This document shows positions 23,604 to 33,689 of a DNA stretch of 64,000 nucleotides, one piece after another. This DNA comes from Parastagonospora avenae f. sp. tritici 18332-5. Its lineage: Eukaryota; Ascomycota; Dothideomycetes; Pleosporales; Phaeosphaeriaceae. Within the stretch, counting starts at the first letter, position 1, and every line of letters starts with the position of its first letter. A program made the translations under genes and the position numbers. Below the pieces are notes generated by a model. The model made no database searches and was not told the origin of the DNA. It worked only from the letters and a program-made list of their open reading frames with translations. The stretch covers positions 1 to 64,000 of the forward strand of contig JAFJTR010000056.1 of assembly GCA_022559985.1 (NCBI GenBank), written 5' to 3'.

Positions 23604-24846
23604 CTAGTATTCAAAATGTCCCAAGTACCCCTCATTGGTCCAATACTCCTCTCCCGCTTCAACATCACACCACCCCTCATCTTTCTCTTCATCTCCATCC
23701 GTAGTACACACAACCTTCGCGCGCTTTCCCTCCAGCCACTCCGGAAAATTCCACGGCCTGTCGTTCATCCGTGTCCAATCCCTCACCCAGAACGTGACGT
23801 TTGACAACGTCAAACCTTGCTTTTCCTGCCTCATGAAAGCGAACATTTGCTCCGCGCCTCCCTTGCCCACAAAAGATCATTGGAGCCGCTCTTTGCCCTC
23901 ACAATCGTGCCTGTCAATTCCGGACAGCTCTCTTTGACGTTCAGATGCGATGTTCATGTATATATCCGCAGATTCGAGCTGTGGCAGGGAAGCAATCATT
24001 CGCAGCGTGTCCAGCGGTCAAGTCCCGTTACTCGAGACATCGACGGCCAAATGGCTCAGATTGCGCGCCATGCTGGGTAAAATACTGGCATCGAAGTCCG
24101 TGTAGAACAATTCGTTTACTGCTTTCGGACGGCGAAATTCCAGGGATTGCAGAGAGCTGCCTTGGTGTGTGAGGATGGCGCGGAGCTTGGCGGGCTCGGC
24201 ATCACCGAAAACATTGAGATATGTGAGTGTGTTGTTGGGCAGAGCGGTGATGAAGGGTACTTTTGTTGTCTCGAGCTTACGCAGAGACGTCAGACGAGAT
24301 GGGAGTTTGGCCAAGACTTCCCGTGTCATATCGTTCCTAGCTGTCTGGCTTCAATTCCTCGATAGACGACCAGGACATGGCGTCGAGCCAGAGGTCGAGG
24401 TAAGATTTGTACCCAGTGCGCTTTGGTATTATCGCTTGCGAAATTCTTCGTAGCCAGGTTGTAGCGAAGTCTTCTTCCCTGATGTGCCTGGGCATATCAA
24501 GATCATACCCTTCCAGTCTCAAAGTCGTCAGATTCGGATACTTGTCGCCGCCTGATGGATTGAAGGGAAATTCCCACCGATCGGGTCCGCTGTCGCAACC
24601 AGAAATAGGAACATGAAGATCAAGCGAGGAGATCTCGGGACAATTAGATAGAGCGGCATGAATTGCCTCCAACGTGTCAAATTCAGGCCCCGATGTACAG
24701 AAATGCTGGCCTATTGCATCTCCGCAGGGTCTGCAATTGACAGTTGTTTTGGTAGTCTCGGGACATTGGTCATTCGTTGTCCACGAGCGTGCGAATGTGA
24801 ATGGAAGAAGGACAGATAAAAGCTTGACTATAATGGTGATTCGCAT
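23604..24846 (-). pseudogene. decayed secreted protein, leucine-rich-type, unknown family
   Basis: A signal-peptide start (MRITIIVKLLSVLLPFTFA) at 24846 opens a frame that stops at 24337-24339 (TAG). Coding continues one base out of register from 24338 (RNDMTREVLAKLPSRL). It is then interrupted by TGA at 24018-24020 and again by TGA at 23877-23879, both in the same frame, and runs on to a final stop at 23604. The pieces read as one protein of about 414 residues: leucine-rich stretches (LTTLRLEGYDL, LPNNTLTYLNVFG) and a C-terminal segment with FPEWLEGKRAKVV. A one-base insertion and two nonsense changes best explain it. Unrecognised introns are less likely because the frame is otherwise continuous. 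Confidence 0.65.
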
Positions 24847-25606
24847 GTTGGCGTATGCGATGAGTTTTGCTGACGCTTTGTGCAGTCATGGTTGAGCTTA
24901 TGTACAGTTTGCGTCTTTGCTGGTTGTTGGAAGTCAATGGAAGAGGAGAGTTGTCTTATTGATGTGATTTTGTGGATGCCTGATTTCGCTCGCGAACGAA
25001 CATAGTTACTCTAGCTTGACTTAAAGTACTATGAGAGAGCAAATGCTTTTGTCAGATTGAAAATGTTCTTAACAATGTTGATAATTGAAGTGATCGATTG
25101 TCCTTTGGTCTGATCTATGAACAGGTGGCTTTTATCCCCCGCCCTTGCGCGACTAGCTGCGCAGTCCATTCCATGCAGTTCCATTCCAGCCGAGCCTGTG
25201 TTACGGCCAGCCTTGCTCATATCTGACAGCTTTCTTGTACGTAAGCCTAAATAGACACAACAGCTTATTAGTATGTTGCAAAGAGTTGAAACAACCTTAA
25301 AGTTAGACAGCCTAATTGAATGGACCTTACTTCGTAGCTGGTGCTCAGGATGGCGAGGCACAGCGCGCACCGATGTTGCTGCACCTGGTGACGTCACACG
25401 ACACCATCATCTTGCCTAGGCAGCACTAAATGTTAATTCTAGGACACGTCTTTCGTAAATGCATCAGCTACATTCGATCAATGTCTCCTGACTTCGGAAA
25501 TCACTGATTCTGCACAAGAGTTTGACATGAATCATTAAAATTTAACGTTACTATGCTCCTCGCTAATGCTGCGAAACGCCCTAAATGCTGGTCAATCGCT
25601 GACACT
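24847..25606. other. intergenic, no gene seen
   Basis: 760 bp between the start of the decayed gene and the end of the fungalysin gene. A 122-codon minus frame at 25029-25397 has no recognisable domain. Confidence 0.45.
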
Positions 25607-27572
25607 TTATGCGCATACACCTTCTGGCAAGTCGTAGCTCTCTGTTCTTGCTACACGGTCGTACTTTGCGTCCTTGCCAAGACCCCTCTTCGCGAAACCC
25701 TTCCAGATCTCGCACTTGTTGGCTCCACCAGTCAGGATTTTGTCGGCGTCAACAATCGCATCGCGGGCTGACACGAAGTTGGGGTTGCATGGCTGCAGTG
25801 CCATTCCCTCCATGACAATCTTCATCGCAAGGTACTTGCCGTCGGTGGGCAGACCGTTGCTGTCAAAGTCAGGGGTGCCAGCGTCGTTCTTGCCGTGCTT
25901 GTCGATGAGATTCCAGAGAACTTCGTAGAGCATTCCAGCCCAAATGTTGCCAATAGGGTGCACTCTAGTCTGTGGGTCAACGTAGATGTAGGTTTGCGGG
26001 TTGACGTTCATGTCGGTAGAGTATAGGTAGTTCCTGATGCCATTGGGCCTGCCGCTGACCCATGGGGCCATCGGATAGTCTGTTTCGCGAGTGTCACCAG
26101 CCTTGAGGTGGGTTGCAATGGCGTAAAAGTCACTCCAGCCTTCACCCATGCCTCCTGATTCCAGGACGTTCAGGCAGTTGGAGTTTGCAGGTCCTCCCGT
26201 GAGGCGGTTAGAAAGTCCGTGGGTGTATTCGTGGATGACGACACTGGCGTCAAAGGAACAATCTCTGAAAGGTGTAGTTGCGTTCCACATGTACATCCTC
26301 ATACGTGCGGCCTGACCGTCGGGTGGTGTAGCGAAGTTAGCATTGTTGAAGGCGCTACCATCTTGTGCGTTGAGGAAAACAAAATCGTTTCCTACTCCAC
26401 CAGCGTTATTGTTGTTAATCTCGAAATTTCCGGCCTGTTCGTTGAAACCGAGCTTGTGCAGCAGATCATGGTACACGTTGGAGGTGTAGAACAGCTGGGT
26501 GACTGAAGCGTTCGAGTACTTCTGAAAATCGGTCTCGTTGAGTGAGTACGGGTAGTGGAACTTGAGATCGGCGCTGACGGGCCGAGGAAGGTTCAGGTAC
26601 TCGCTTGCTGATTTGTTGGCCCAGTTGTTTTGTGCCACACCGTTATTACCACGGGTGGTATCGTACGTCTTGGAGCCATCGCTGTGCCATCCGAACTCAC
26701 TCGCTTGTTTGTCGAATGGGTCTACAACGATGGTACGCTCGCCTTCAGATGGGTCATTGATTCCCCATGGGTAGACTTGGTAGCTTGCATCAGCGGAATA
26801 GTCAACGACCGCATGCACTTGGCTACCGTCAATAGCGTCGACATAGGTCAAGAGCCAGTTGCTCAGAACGTCAGTCTCAACTCTCCAGGTCAGGGCCAGC
26901 TTGCCGTTAGTCTGAACGTAGACAAGGCGTGCTTCTGGCTCAGATACAGTACCCTCGGACTGCTTGATGGCGAAGGTGTTCTCAGCCTCTTTTGGCTCCG
27001 AGGTAGCAGAACCGGCAGATACCGGGAGGTCCAGAACGCTGACCGCCGACTTGAAAGCAGCGACAGGCTCAATTGTGTCACGCTTGCTCTTGGAGGGTGC
27101 AGTCGGGAGGTCCCCAGTGTAGAAGGAGTTTCCGAAACTGAAGATCGTGCCGTCACGGCCAACCTAGGCATGATCAGCAATGTGTCAAGAAAAAGCATAG
27201 TCGGCCGAAGCTTACGTTGACATTGAAGTCGCCATTGTCGACATCAAGACCGTTGGCGGTCTGCTTAAAGTAGACGTGGGCAACGCCATTGGAGCCAACA
27301 TAGTTGTCCGCGACTCGGAAGGTAGCTCCAGGAACAACCTTCTTCACCAACTCGCTGGCAGTCTCCTCCGCGGTGGCGCGGCGAGTAAGCGACGAGATCG
27401 AGGCATCCGATCCGACATCGTTGGCATTGGTGTAAGACACCGGCTGCTTCAGACGGTACGAATCCAGATCGATTCCCCGTTTACTCAATCCGCGGGTGCT
27501 GTGCGCAGGATGAGCTTGGGCGCCCTTCAACGTGGCGACAGACGCCAAAGAGGCGAGAAGGAATGACCGCAT
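25607..27572 (-). CDS. fungalysin, secreted M36 metallopeptidase
   Basis: Two exons, 27572-27216 and 27163-25607 (52-nt intron), giving 637 aa, the usual length for the family. It is an extracellular zinc endopeptidase made as a prepro-enzyme. In order: signal peptide (MRSFLLASLASVATLKGAQA); an inhibitory FTP/propeptide region to about residue 245; and a catalytic domain with the zinc motif HEYTH near residues 430-434, with the third-ligand region downstream (ESGGMGEGWSDFYA). Splicing joins FNVN to VGRDGTIFSFGNSFY, a typical propeptide stretch. A TATAAG box is about 75 bp upstream. It should digest proteins in the environment or host. It appears intact although flanked by decayed genes. Confidence 0.95.
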
Positions 27573-28890
27573 GTTGGAAGGGATCGAAAGAGCGAAAGGA
27601 TCGAAGGCGACCTGAAGAGTCAGGAATCGAGCATGGCTCGGTCTACTTATACCAGCCTATCTCCTGACTACAATCCTACGGCTCGGAGCAGTCTACATGT
27701 TCACGAGGCAAGCCATAGGCTCGCAGTAACATTGGACGATAGCAAAGCGTAGCGTACGCGCATACGCCACACTTGCGGCCGCTAAGCTTTCGCGACCTAC
27801 CATTTCTGGCCTCGATTCGACATTAGCCCTTCTCGTGGTGTAAATGAAGGTGCGGCGGAGGCTTGGCAAACTGTTCGAATAGGCAGTCATCTACCCACAT
27901 CCTGGCTATACTGTGCCTTGGCACTCTATCGTGCAGAACGATGCCACAGAGACCATGTCGACCTTCCGGATGCAGATACAAGACCTGTGACATCCGATAG
28001 CCGTATCCGTGGACGTGGTATGGCAGGACCATCGGGAATTGTCTTTACTGATCCTTGAGACACATCATCGCCTTGATAGCTCGCGACTCCGCGCAAAACG
28101 AGCGCTCCAATCCATCACCCTGAAGCACTGGCGTATCGTTCAGGACTGCAGGTACCCGTTCTCAAATCTCTCTCCTGTCAAATACGACTGTAGATTTGCA
28201 GCGCAACCTGCGAGTGGCGAACCTTGGCAGCGGCGGGAGTCATGTTAAGCGACATGATTGGTGGTGATTAGGGGGTTTCGTGTCTAGACACCTGCCTATT
28301 CGGCATCGGACGGCCGACATCGCGCTTCGCATCGCGCTCCGAGGGCACCTAGCTATATAATCGCGTTATGTTACGAGCGACCATCGCATCGGGGCGTGAT
28401 CTTGGATATGATGATCGACCAGGAAATGTTTCTGATGATGTGAAATGAGGTGTGGTCAGACGAACCTCCATGGGAAGTCTGAAGAAGTGTCTGCCAAGCG
28501 CCGCTACGCCCTTAGTTGCAAATCTTCCGTGCTCACTCGTTGAGCGGTGATCCTACCACATACTTACCAACCATCAAAATTCCCTTGTTCTGTCAATCCA
28601 TCTGCTCACAAATCGGCAGCGGCTTTCATCAGTGTCGATATACTATATTTAAGATGGCGTACACAGCAGGTCGCATCCACAAACGGCCAATACTTGCTTT
28701 TCGGACCGAGCTGTTTGTCCTTGTCATGGACATGCGGCACCAACGGCATTGTCCGATTCATATGCCGCGAGCCCAATGTTCATAATTTGCCTTTTTATGT
28801 CAATGACACTGGGAATTATCACGATGATAATGAGTTGTTCATTTTCTATCCTTATTTAAGTATCTTACAGACACTCTACCTTCCCAACGC
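27573..28890. other. fungalysin promoter and intergenic
   Basis: About 1.3 kb with no gene. It holds the M36 promoter (TATA annotated separately) and the 3' side of the NmrA-like pseudogene. Confidence 0.45.
27646..27651 (-). promoter_or_regulatory. TATA box (TATAAG) of the fungalysin gene
   Basis: TATAAG on the minus strand lies 74-79 bp upstream of the fungalysin start codon at 27572, an ordinary core-promoter distance. Confidence 0.5.
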
Positions 28891-29818
28891 TCAAGCACCG
28901 AATGCATGGGCGTTCTTCAAGTACTCCTTATATGTCGTCAGCTTCTCCTCCAGGTTGTCATGGCTCAGCTCCGCGCTCTTGCTGCCGAAGTAACCCGGCT
29001 CTTCTATAAAAAGATGGTTCCCAAGCATTTCCTGCGCCATGAACTCGGGCAGGAAGCTCTTGTACATGACCTAGTCAATCTGCATGAAATGCGTCTTCCT
29101 GCCCGTAACCTCAGCGATCTGGTCGAGAAGTTCGGTTGGAGTGTAGTAGACTTATGCGGCAAAGATGCGAGCTCCGAGAACGGAATCACGGTTCTTGATG
29201 ATGGCTTTGACGAACTTGCCTGCGGGTGCATCAGCAATAAGCTTTCGGAATTGCCGACAGTCTTAACATACCAGTATCAATCTTGATGTCGATCATGGGC
29301 AGGAAGAAGGTCGCAGGCACACCGCTATCGTGGATGTATTGCTCGACTTCGGCCTTGATGTCGAAGTGAGGTACGTTTGCGAGACAGCCTTTAGTTGTGT
29401 CTTTGACACTCAACAGGGACGAGAAGATGAGGTGCTGAACGCCGACTTCCTTTGCCACGTCGGTAACATCCTTGCCTTGGGTCTTCTCAACATCAGGATT
29501 GGCGCTTTCCCAGTAGTTTGTGATGAGGAAGACGGTGTGAGAGCCCTTTAGAGCTGCTTGAAAGCTTGCCTTGTCGTTCAGATCTGCCTGGCCAAGAGAT
29601 TAGCATTGGATAAGACTTCGGCCCAACGTATGATGGAAAGACCTACAGTGACCACCTCTACGCCCTTCTGAGCGAGCTCTTGAGCAGCAGGCTTTGAGAT
29701 ATCGCGCTTGACTCCGCGGATCTTGAAACCCTTCGTGATGCTGGAGTCATTGAGCAGGTGTGACAACAGAGCCACCCTGATTGCCTGTAACACCAAAGGT
29801 TGTTATGAGCTTAGACAT
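28891..29818 (-). pseudogene. decayed NmrA-like NAD(P)-binding protein
   Basis: Starts at 29818 with MSKLITTFGVTGNQGGSVV, the Rossmann glycine motif of the NmrA family. The frame is lost at an ACAC tract (29758-29761), which should be two bases longer to continue as HLLNDSSITKGFKIRGV. Two normal introns follow (29646-29588 and 29271-29220), with clean GT..AG ends and restored frame. Exon 2 reads SHTVFLITNYWESANPDVEK, then VQHLIFSSLL. In the last exon TAA (29152-29154) and TAG (29071-29073) interrupt an otherwise full C-terminus (TELLDQIAEVTGRK, FLPEFMAQEMLGN, EEPGYFG), ending at TGA 28891. The gene would have encoded about 300 aa, probably a redox-sensing or oxidoreductase-like protein. Confidence 0.82.
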
Positions 29819-30434
29819 GATGGAATGTTTGATGTTACTATTGGTTCGTTGAATTTGATACTGCTATTGGATTTTTGCGTAAGTAGATGAGAATTGTTTG
29901 TTGAAGGAAATGATATTTGATCGTGACGACTAGATTTCTATATACCTCACATATTAATATGTTATCATCTCTTCGAAGTCGCTGTAGACAGCACAGCATG
30001 TTACGCCCGACCTCAAGTTGCTTATATTGCGCCTGACAAATGTGTAAGATGACTGACGCCCTCGGCCCGGCTACCAAAGAGTTCCGGCGGTTTGTTATAC
30101 CGCGCTTCCCCACTGTATAAGCCAACGCACGTTCGCGGTCCTTCTAACTACAACCTACTTGCCCGGCAATACCACGCGGGAGCGCATCTATCCCTGCTGC
30201 TAGCTCATTCGAGACGTTCTTTTCACAAATTCGCACGATAGTGTTGTCCGTCCGAGTTACGGACCAGCCGCCTCCAGTGACAGTGGCATGGAAATCAATC
30301 TCATCAATAAGACCCCTGCTATGTACGCTGAGAACATGCGGTGATAGAATGCTATTGCCGTGTGTTCCTGTTGTGGAAAGCCAAGAAGGTGGGGAGACTG
30401 ACGCCATTCAGCCCTGGGCATCTTGAAAGATCTA
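29819..30434. other. intergenic, no gene seen
   Basis: About 615 bp upstream of the NmrA-like pseudogene and downstream of the enoyl-CoA hydratase gene. Only short frames are present. Confidence 0.45.
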
Positions 30435-31259
30435 TCACAGCTTCGCAAAGCTCCCCGAACGTCCCTGCCCACTTGCGAACCGTTTTGCCCCCTGGATACT
30501 CTCTTTTGCTAGCACATCTTCCGCATTTGCGAATTCAAAGTTCATCGCATCCTCAAAGCTCTTCGCTTCAAAAGCGGCATAATATGCGCTCCGTCTGTCT
30601 GCATTCATGCACAGCTGTGGGAACTCGAGTAACTGCTCTGCAAGTTTCGTCGCCTCTTCCGATGCTGTGCCTTTCGGTACGACACGATTTACAAGCCCCA
30701 TGTTGAGCGCTTCCTGGGCACTAATAGGACGACCAGTGAGGATCATATCCATGGCTCGACTGAGTCCGATAATGGCTTGTAATCGCACAGTTCCGCCATC
30801 AATGAGCGGAACCCCAAACCGTCTGCAGAAAACGCCAAACACTGCATCTTCTTCGACCACACGCATGTCAGCTATCAGACTCAGCTCAAGACCGCCGGCA
30901 ACTGCGTAACCGGATACGGCGCATACAATCGGCTTGCGAATTTGCATGCGTGAGGGACCCATGGGTGCGATGTTGCGTCCCTCGACTAGGCCAAAGTGTT
31001 TGGTATCAGCTGTCGACGTATTGGCGACGGCTTGCAGGTCGGCACCGGCGCAGAAAGTGCCATTCGCACCATAGAAGACGCAGACCTTTTGAGTGTCGTC
31101 TGCTTCATACTTGACGAAAGCCTCGTACAGCTTTCGAGCTGTGCTGGGATCGACCGCGTTACGTCGAGAGCTGCGATCGAGCGTTATCGTCGTGATGCCT
31201 TTTGAAGATGGTGCATATTGGACTGCATCAGGCTCAGAGTCTGATTTCGATTGACCCAT
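30435..31259 (-). CDS. enoyl-CoA hydratase/isomerase family protein
   Basis: A single-exon protein of 274 aa from the ATG at 31259. This ATG has a strong context (A at -3, G at +4). An in-frame ATG at 31316 would add 19 residues (HHQHRFSSTRTSI) resembling a weak mitochondrial presequence. The crotonase fold is clear: RRNAVDPSTARKL, the oxyanion-hole segments FCAGADL and AVAGGLELSL, and LINRV-like GLVNRVVPKG. It should act on an acyl-CoA, in fatty-acid or amino-acid breakdown. The first catalytic Glu region reads AGGLELSLIADMRV, and the later Glu position is replaced by a DG turn (GVPLIDGGTVRL), as in non-hydratase members, so the exact reaction is open. Confidence 0.88.
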   Translation of the reverse strand: MGQSKSDSEPDAVQYAPSSKGITTITLDRSSRRNAVDPSTARKLYEAFVKYEADDTQKVCVFYGANGTFCAGADLQAVANTSTADTKHFGLVEGRNIAPMGPSRMQIRKPIVCAVSGYAVAGGLELSLIADMRVVEEDAVFGVFCRRFGVPLIDGGTVRLQAIIGLSRAMDMILTGRPISAQEALNMGLVNRVVPKGTASEEATKLAEQLLEFPQLCMNADRRSAYYAAFEAKSFEDAMNFEFANAEDVLAKESIQGAKRFASGQGRSGSFAKL

Positions 31260-31538
31260 GATTGATGTTCGAGTTGATGAAAAACGGTGCTGATGATGGC
31301 CCAGCGTGCAAATCATCAGGCAAATTCAATGTCACTACCTAGACGCTGTACCTCGGCATTATGAAGGTGCCCTCTCTCTTCTTAAAACTTCGCCCAACAA
31401 TTCATCAATACCTTCAATCAACCTTGCGAGGCATCGCCGCAACTACAGTGCGCTTGCGGAAGACATATATAATATCGCTAACGATATGATTAGATAAGGA
31501 ATCGAAGTGTCAAACACGGAGTAACATTATTATCAGCC

Positions 31539-33416
31539 CTAATACAAATTTTTACAAGGCCAGCAGATCAGAGGCATGCACCGGTGCTCATGTTCAGCTT
31601 GCAATTGGTGAATCTGCTGGACTACGCACTTACAGTGGTCGGGTCCCATATATTCGCAACGCTCCCAAAGGGAAATTACCTTCCGACGTATCCCCTTCTC
31701 TGCTGCGACACAGGGAGGACTTATCGGGTCCAACAATTTGTCAACATAATCCACCAAGACCTCGAATCCCTTGACGCAGCTATACTTCAGTGCGACATTG
31801 TATGCAGTGCCTATAAATTATTAGCCACTGAAGTCCCAAGACGAGGACTCTCTTCACATGAACTTACAATGACTCCCTGCGATCTTCAGGAAGTTCTGTG
31901 CTGGGCCCATGGTACGCAGTACAACTTCCAGTCCGACGTATTCTTTATCAGAGGTATAGCGTGTCTCTGCGTCACTGTACTGAATCAATGCCACCATCTC
32001 GAAGAAGGTGCCACTCGGAGTACAGTGAATTACCATGGTCATCGTCTTATCCGTGACCGGAAAAGGTATGTGCAGTTGAGCGTCGTTACCATCCTGCACG
32101 AACCAGAAAAGTATGTGCGGCAAGCATTGCAGGCGATACTTGACCGTGGCCTGCGCGAGCGGGTCAGGAAAGGCGTCCTGCGCGAGTGGGTCGAGGGAGT
32201 TGTCCTCGATGTTGGCACGATCATCGTCGTCGTCCTCGTCGCTGACGATGTCGGCATCGAAATCGTCTTCGCTGTCCGCGATGGATTGGACATAGGCCTT
32301 CTTCTTGGGTCTTGATGATGTAGCAACAATGTCCATGTCGTCTTCGTCAAGCTCTCTTTATCTTTTTGGTGCGCGCTCTCATAGACCTGCCCACAGTGAC
32401 TGCCTCAGTTCCGTCGAGGGTTGAGGTTTTCGCTTTCGCTTGGCCGCGTGCAGCGTGAGGCCCGATTGTAGGCTTTGCGACAGGTCGGGTTGAGGATGTT
32501 ACAGCAAGTTTGGTTGAAGACTTCGCGGCAAGCCCTATCGATGCGGTTGAGGTGCCAGCAGCGCCAGTAGTGCAGGCAGACTCGTTCTTCGTCGACCTGG
32601 TGGATGTAGGTTGGGTAGCACTGGCGATGGCAGCAGTGGCAGGCGGTGCACGAGCTGAAGGTGCTGGAGCTGCACTCGCTGTGACTCTGGTAGTAGCGAG
32701 ACTTGCAGCTTGGATATGGAGATTACCTGAAGGTGCAGTTGGTGCAGCTGGCGTTGTCGAGCCGGTAGCAGTGGCAGGCGCTGTGACTTTGTTAGTGACC
32801 AGACATGCAGCTTGGATAAGGAGATTACCTGAAGCAGCTTAAAGTGCAGCTGGTGCAGCACAAATTGACGACGCCGTCATCCAGTATATCGTCCATTGAC
32901 CACTCCGGAAAATCGCTCCAGCCACTTGGAGAGCAAGTTGGTTCTTCCTCTTCTTGTCATTGTGGTGGACACCAACACGCCACCACGTAAAGAGCTGCCC
33001 ATTGACAGTGATCTTCTTCATGTTCGCGCGGTCTAGTCGAGCAACGATCTGGTTGCGCATATCTGTGGGGTTCTCGTAATGAGAGAGGATGAGGATGAAC
33101 GGCAGCATGATAGCCTCGTTTGCCGTGAAGGCCACTGCCTGTACAGGTCAACGTTAACGAGAGCTCCAAACAGGTACGGGTGATGGGTTGCATACTCTGG
33201 CTGTGTGTCATCGTTGGACGTGAAACAGACACTTGTGGTGGAGTGGCGGTGAGGCTCAGGTAAGGCAAAGGATGGAGTGATGGACGGGAGTGGGTAAAAT
33301 ATGAGGTGGGAATATCCCTCTAGATAGCCAGCACGCATGCGGTTGTCACGTGGTAGCGTGCTGAAGCAGTAGAGTGGTGGAGTTGTAGAGTGTTGAAGCG
33401 GTGAGGGAGGCAACAA
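31539..33416 (-). pseudogene. decayed large gene A, unknown family
   Basis: Coding-like stretches on the minus strand read in order. First is a 5' part ending HHPYLFGALVN, then (after a frame change around 33139-33152) AVAFTANEAIMLPFILILSH to RSGQWTIYWM. An in-frame TAA at 32839-32841 follows, with 150 more open Ala/Thr/Pro-rich codons ending in a basic run (RARTKKIKR). A frame change near 32355 leads to a basic/acidic stretch (RPKKKAYVQSIADSEDD, five-Asp run). The last domain (QCLPHILFWFVQDGNDAQLH onward) continues through an intron-like gap into VDYVDKLLDPISPPC. The composition and restored frames suggest one nuclear-type protein of about 550 aa, now broken. Some breaks could be unrecognised introns. 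No family is recognised. Confidence 0.5.
32678..32853. repeat. 102-bp tandem repeat inside decayed gene A
   Basis: The segment from 32678 recurs from 32780 (period 102 bp, 34 codons), with GCAGCTTGGATA at 32705 and 32807. The second copy is partial and carries the TAA that breaks the frame. On the minus strand each copy encodes SGNLxIQAAxL plus an Ala/Thr/Pro-rich linker. Confidence 0.75.
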
Positions 33417-33564
33417 GGCTATAGATAGAAGGAGCCCACGATCTCACCACACACGACTGCCGCACACGTAAGCGAGAAGCTAGACGTTAGATGAGAGGCA
33501 AGAATAAATACCTGCTTCCTCGCCGCCCTCTTCCTTTCTTCTTCTCTTCAGGCCCCCCTGGGGT

Positions 33565-33602
33565 TCACTGCGCTGCTCTGCAGTGACTTTTTTTTTCACT
33601 GC
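33565..33602. repeat. alternating inverted repeats TCACTGC / GCAGTGA / TCACTGC
   Basis: TCACTGC at 33565-33571, GCAGTGA at 33580-33586 and TCACTGC at 33596-33602. The middle arm can pair with either neighbour, with an 8-nt loop on one side and a T-rich 9-nt loop on the other. It lies in the short gap between decayed genes A and B. Confidence 0.7.
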
Positions 33603-33689
33603 TTGTGGACCCGTGGTGCCAAGCGAGGAAGAATGTCACACTCGTGAACAACATATAGTATATATTAATCTACTGCTATGAACCTGTCG

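Noticed and set aside
32510..32842. A plus-strand hydrophobic Ala/Val-rich open frame
   Set aside because: It is the mirror of the Ala/Thr/Pro-rich minus-strand linker of decayed gene A and is created by the repeats.
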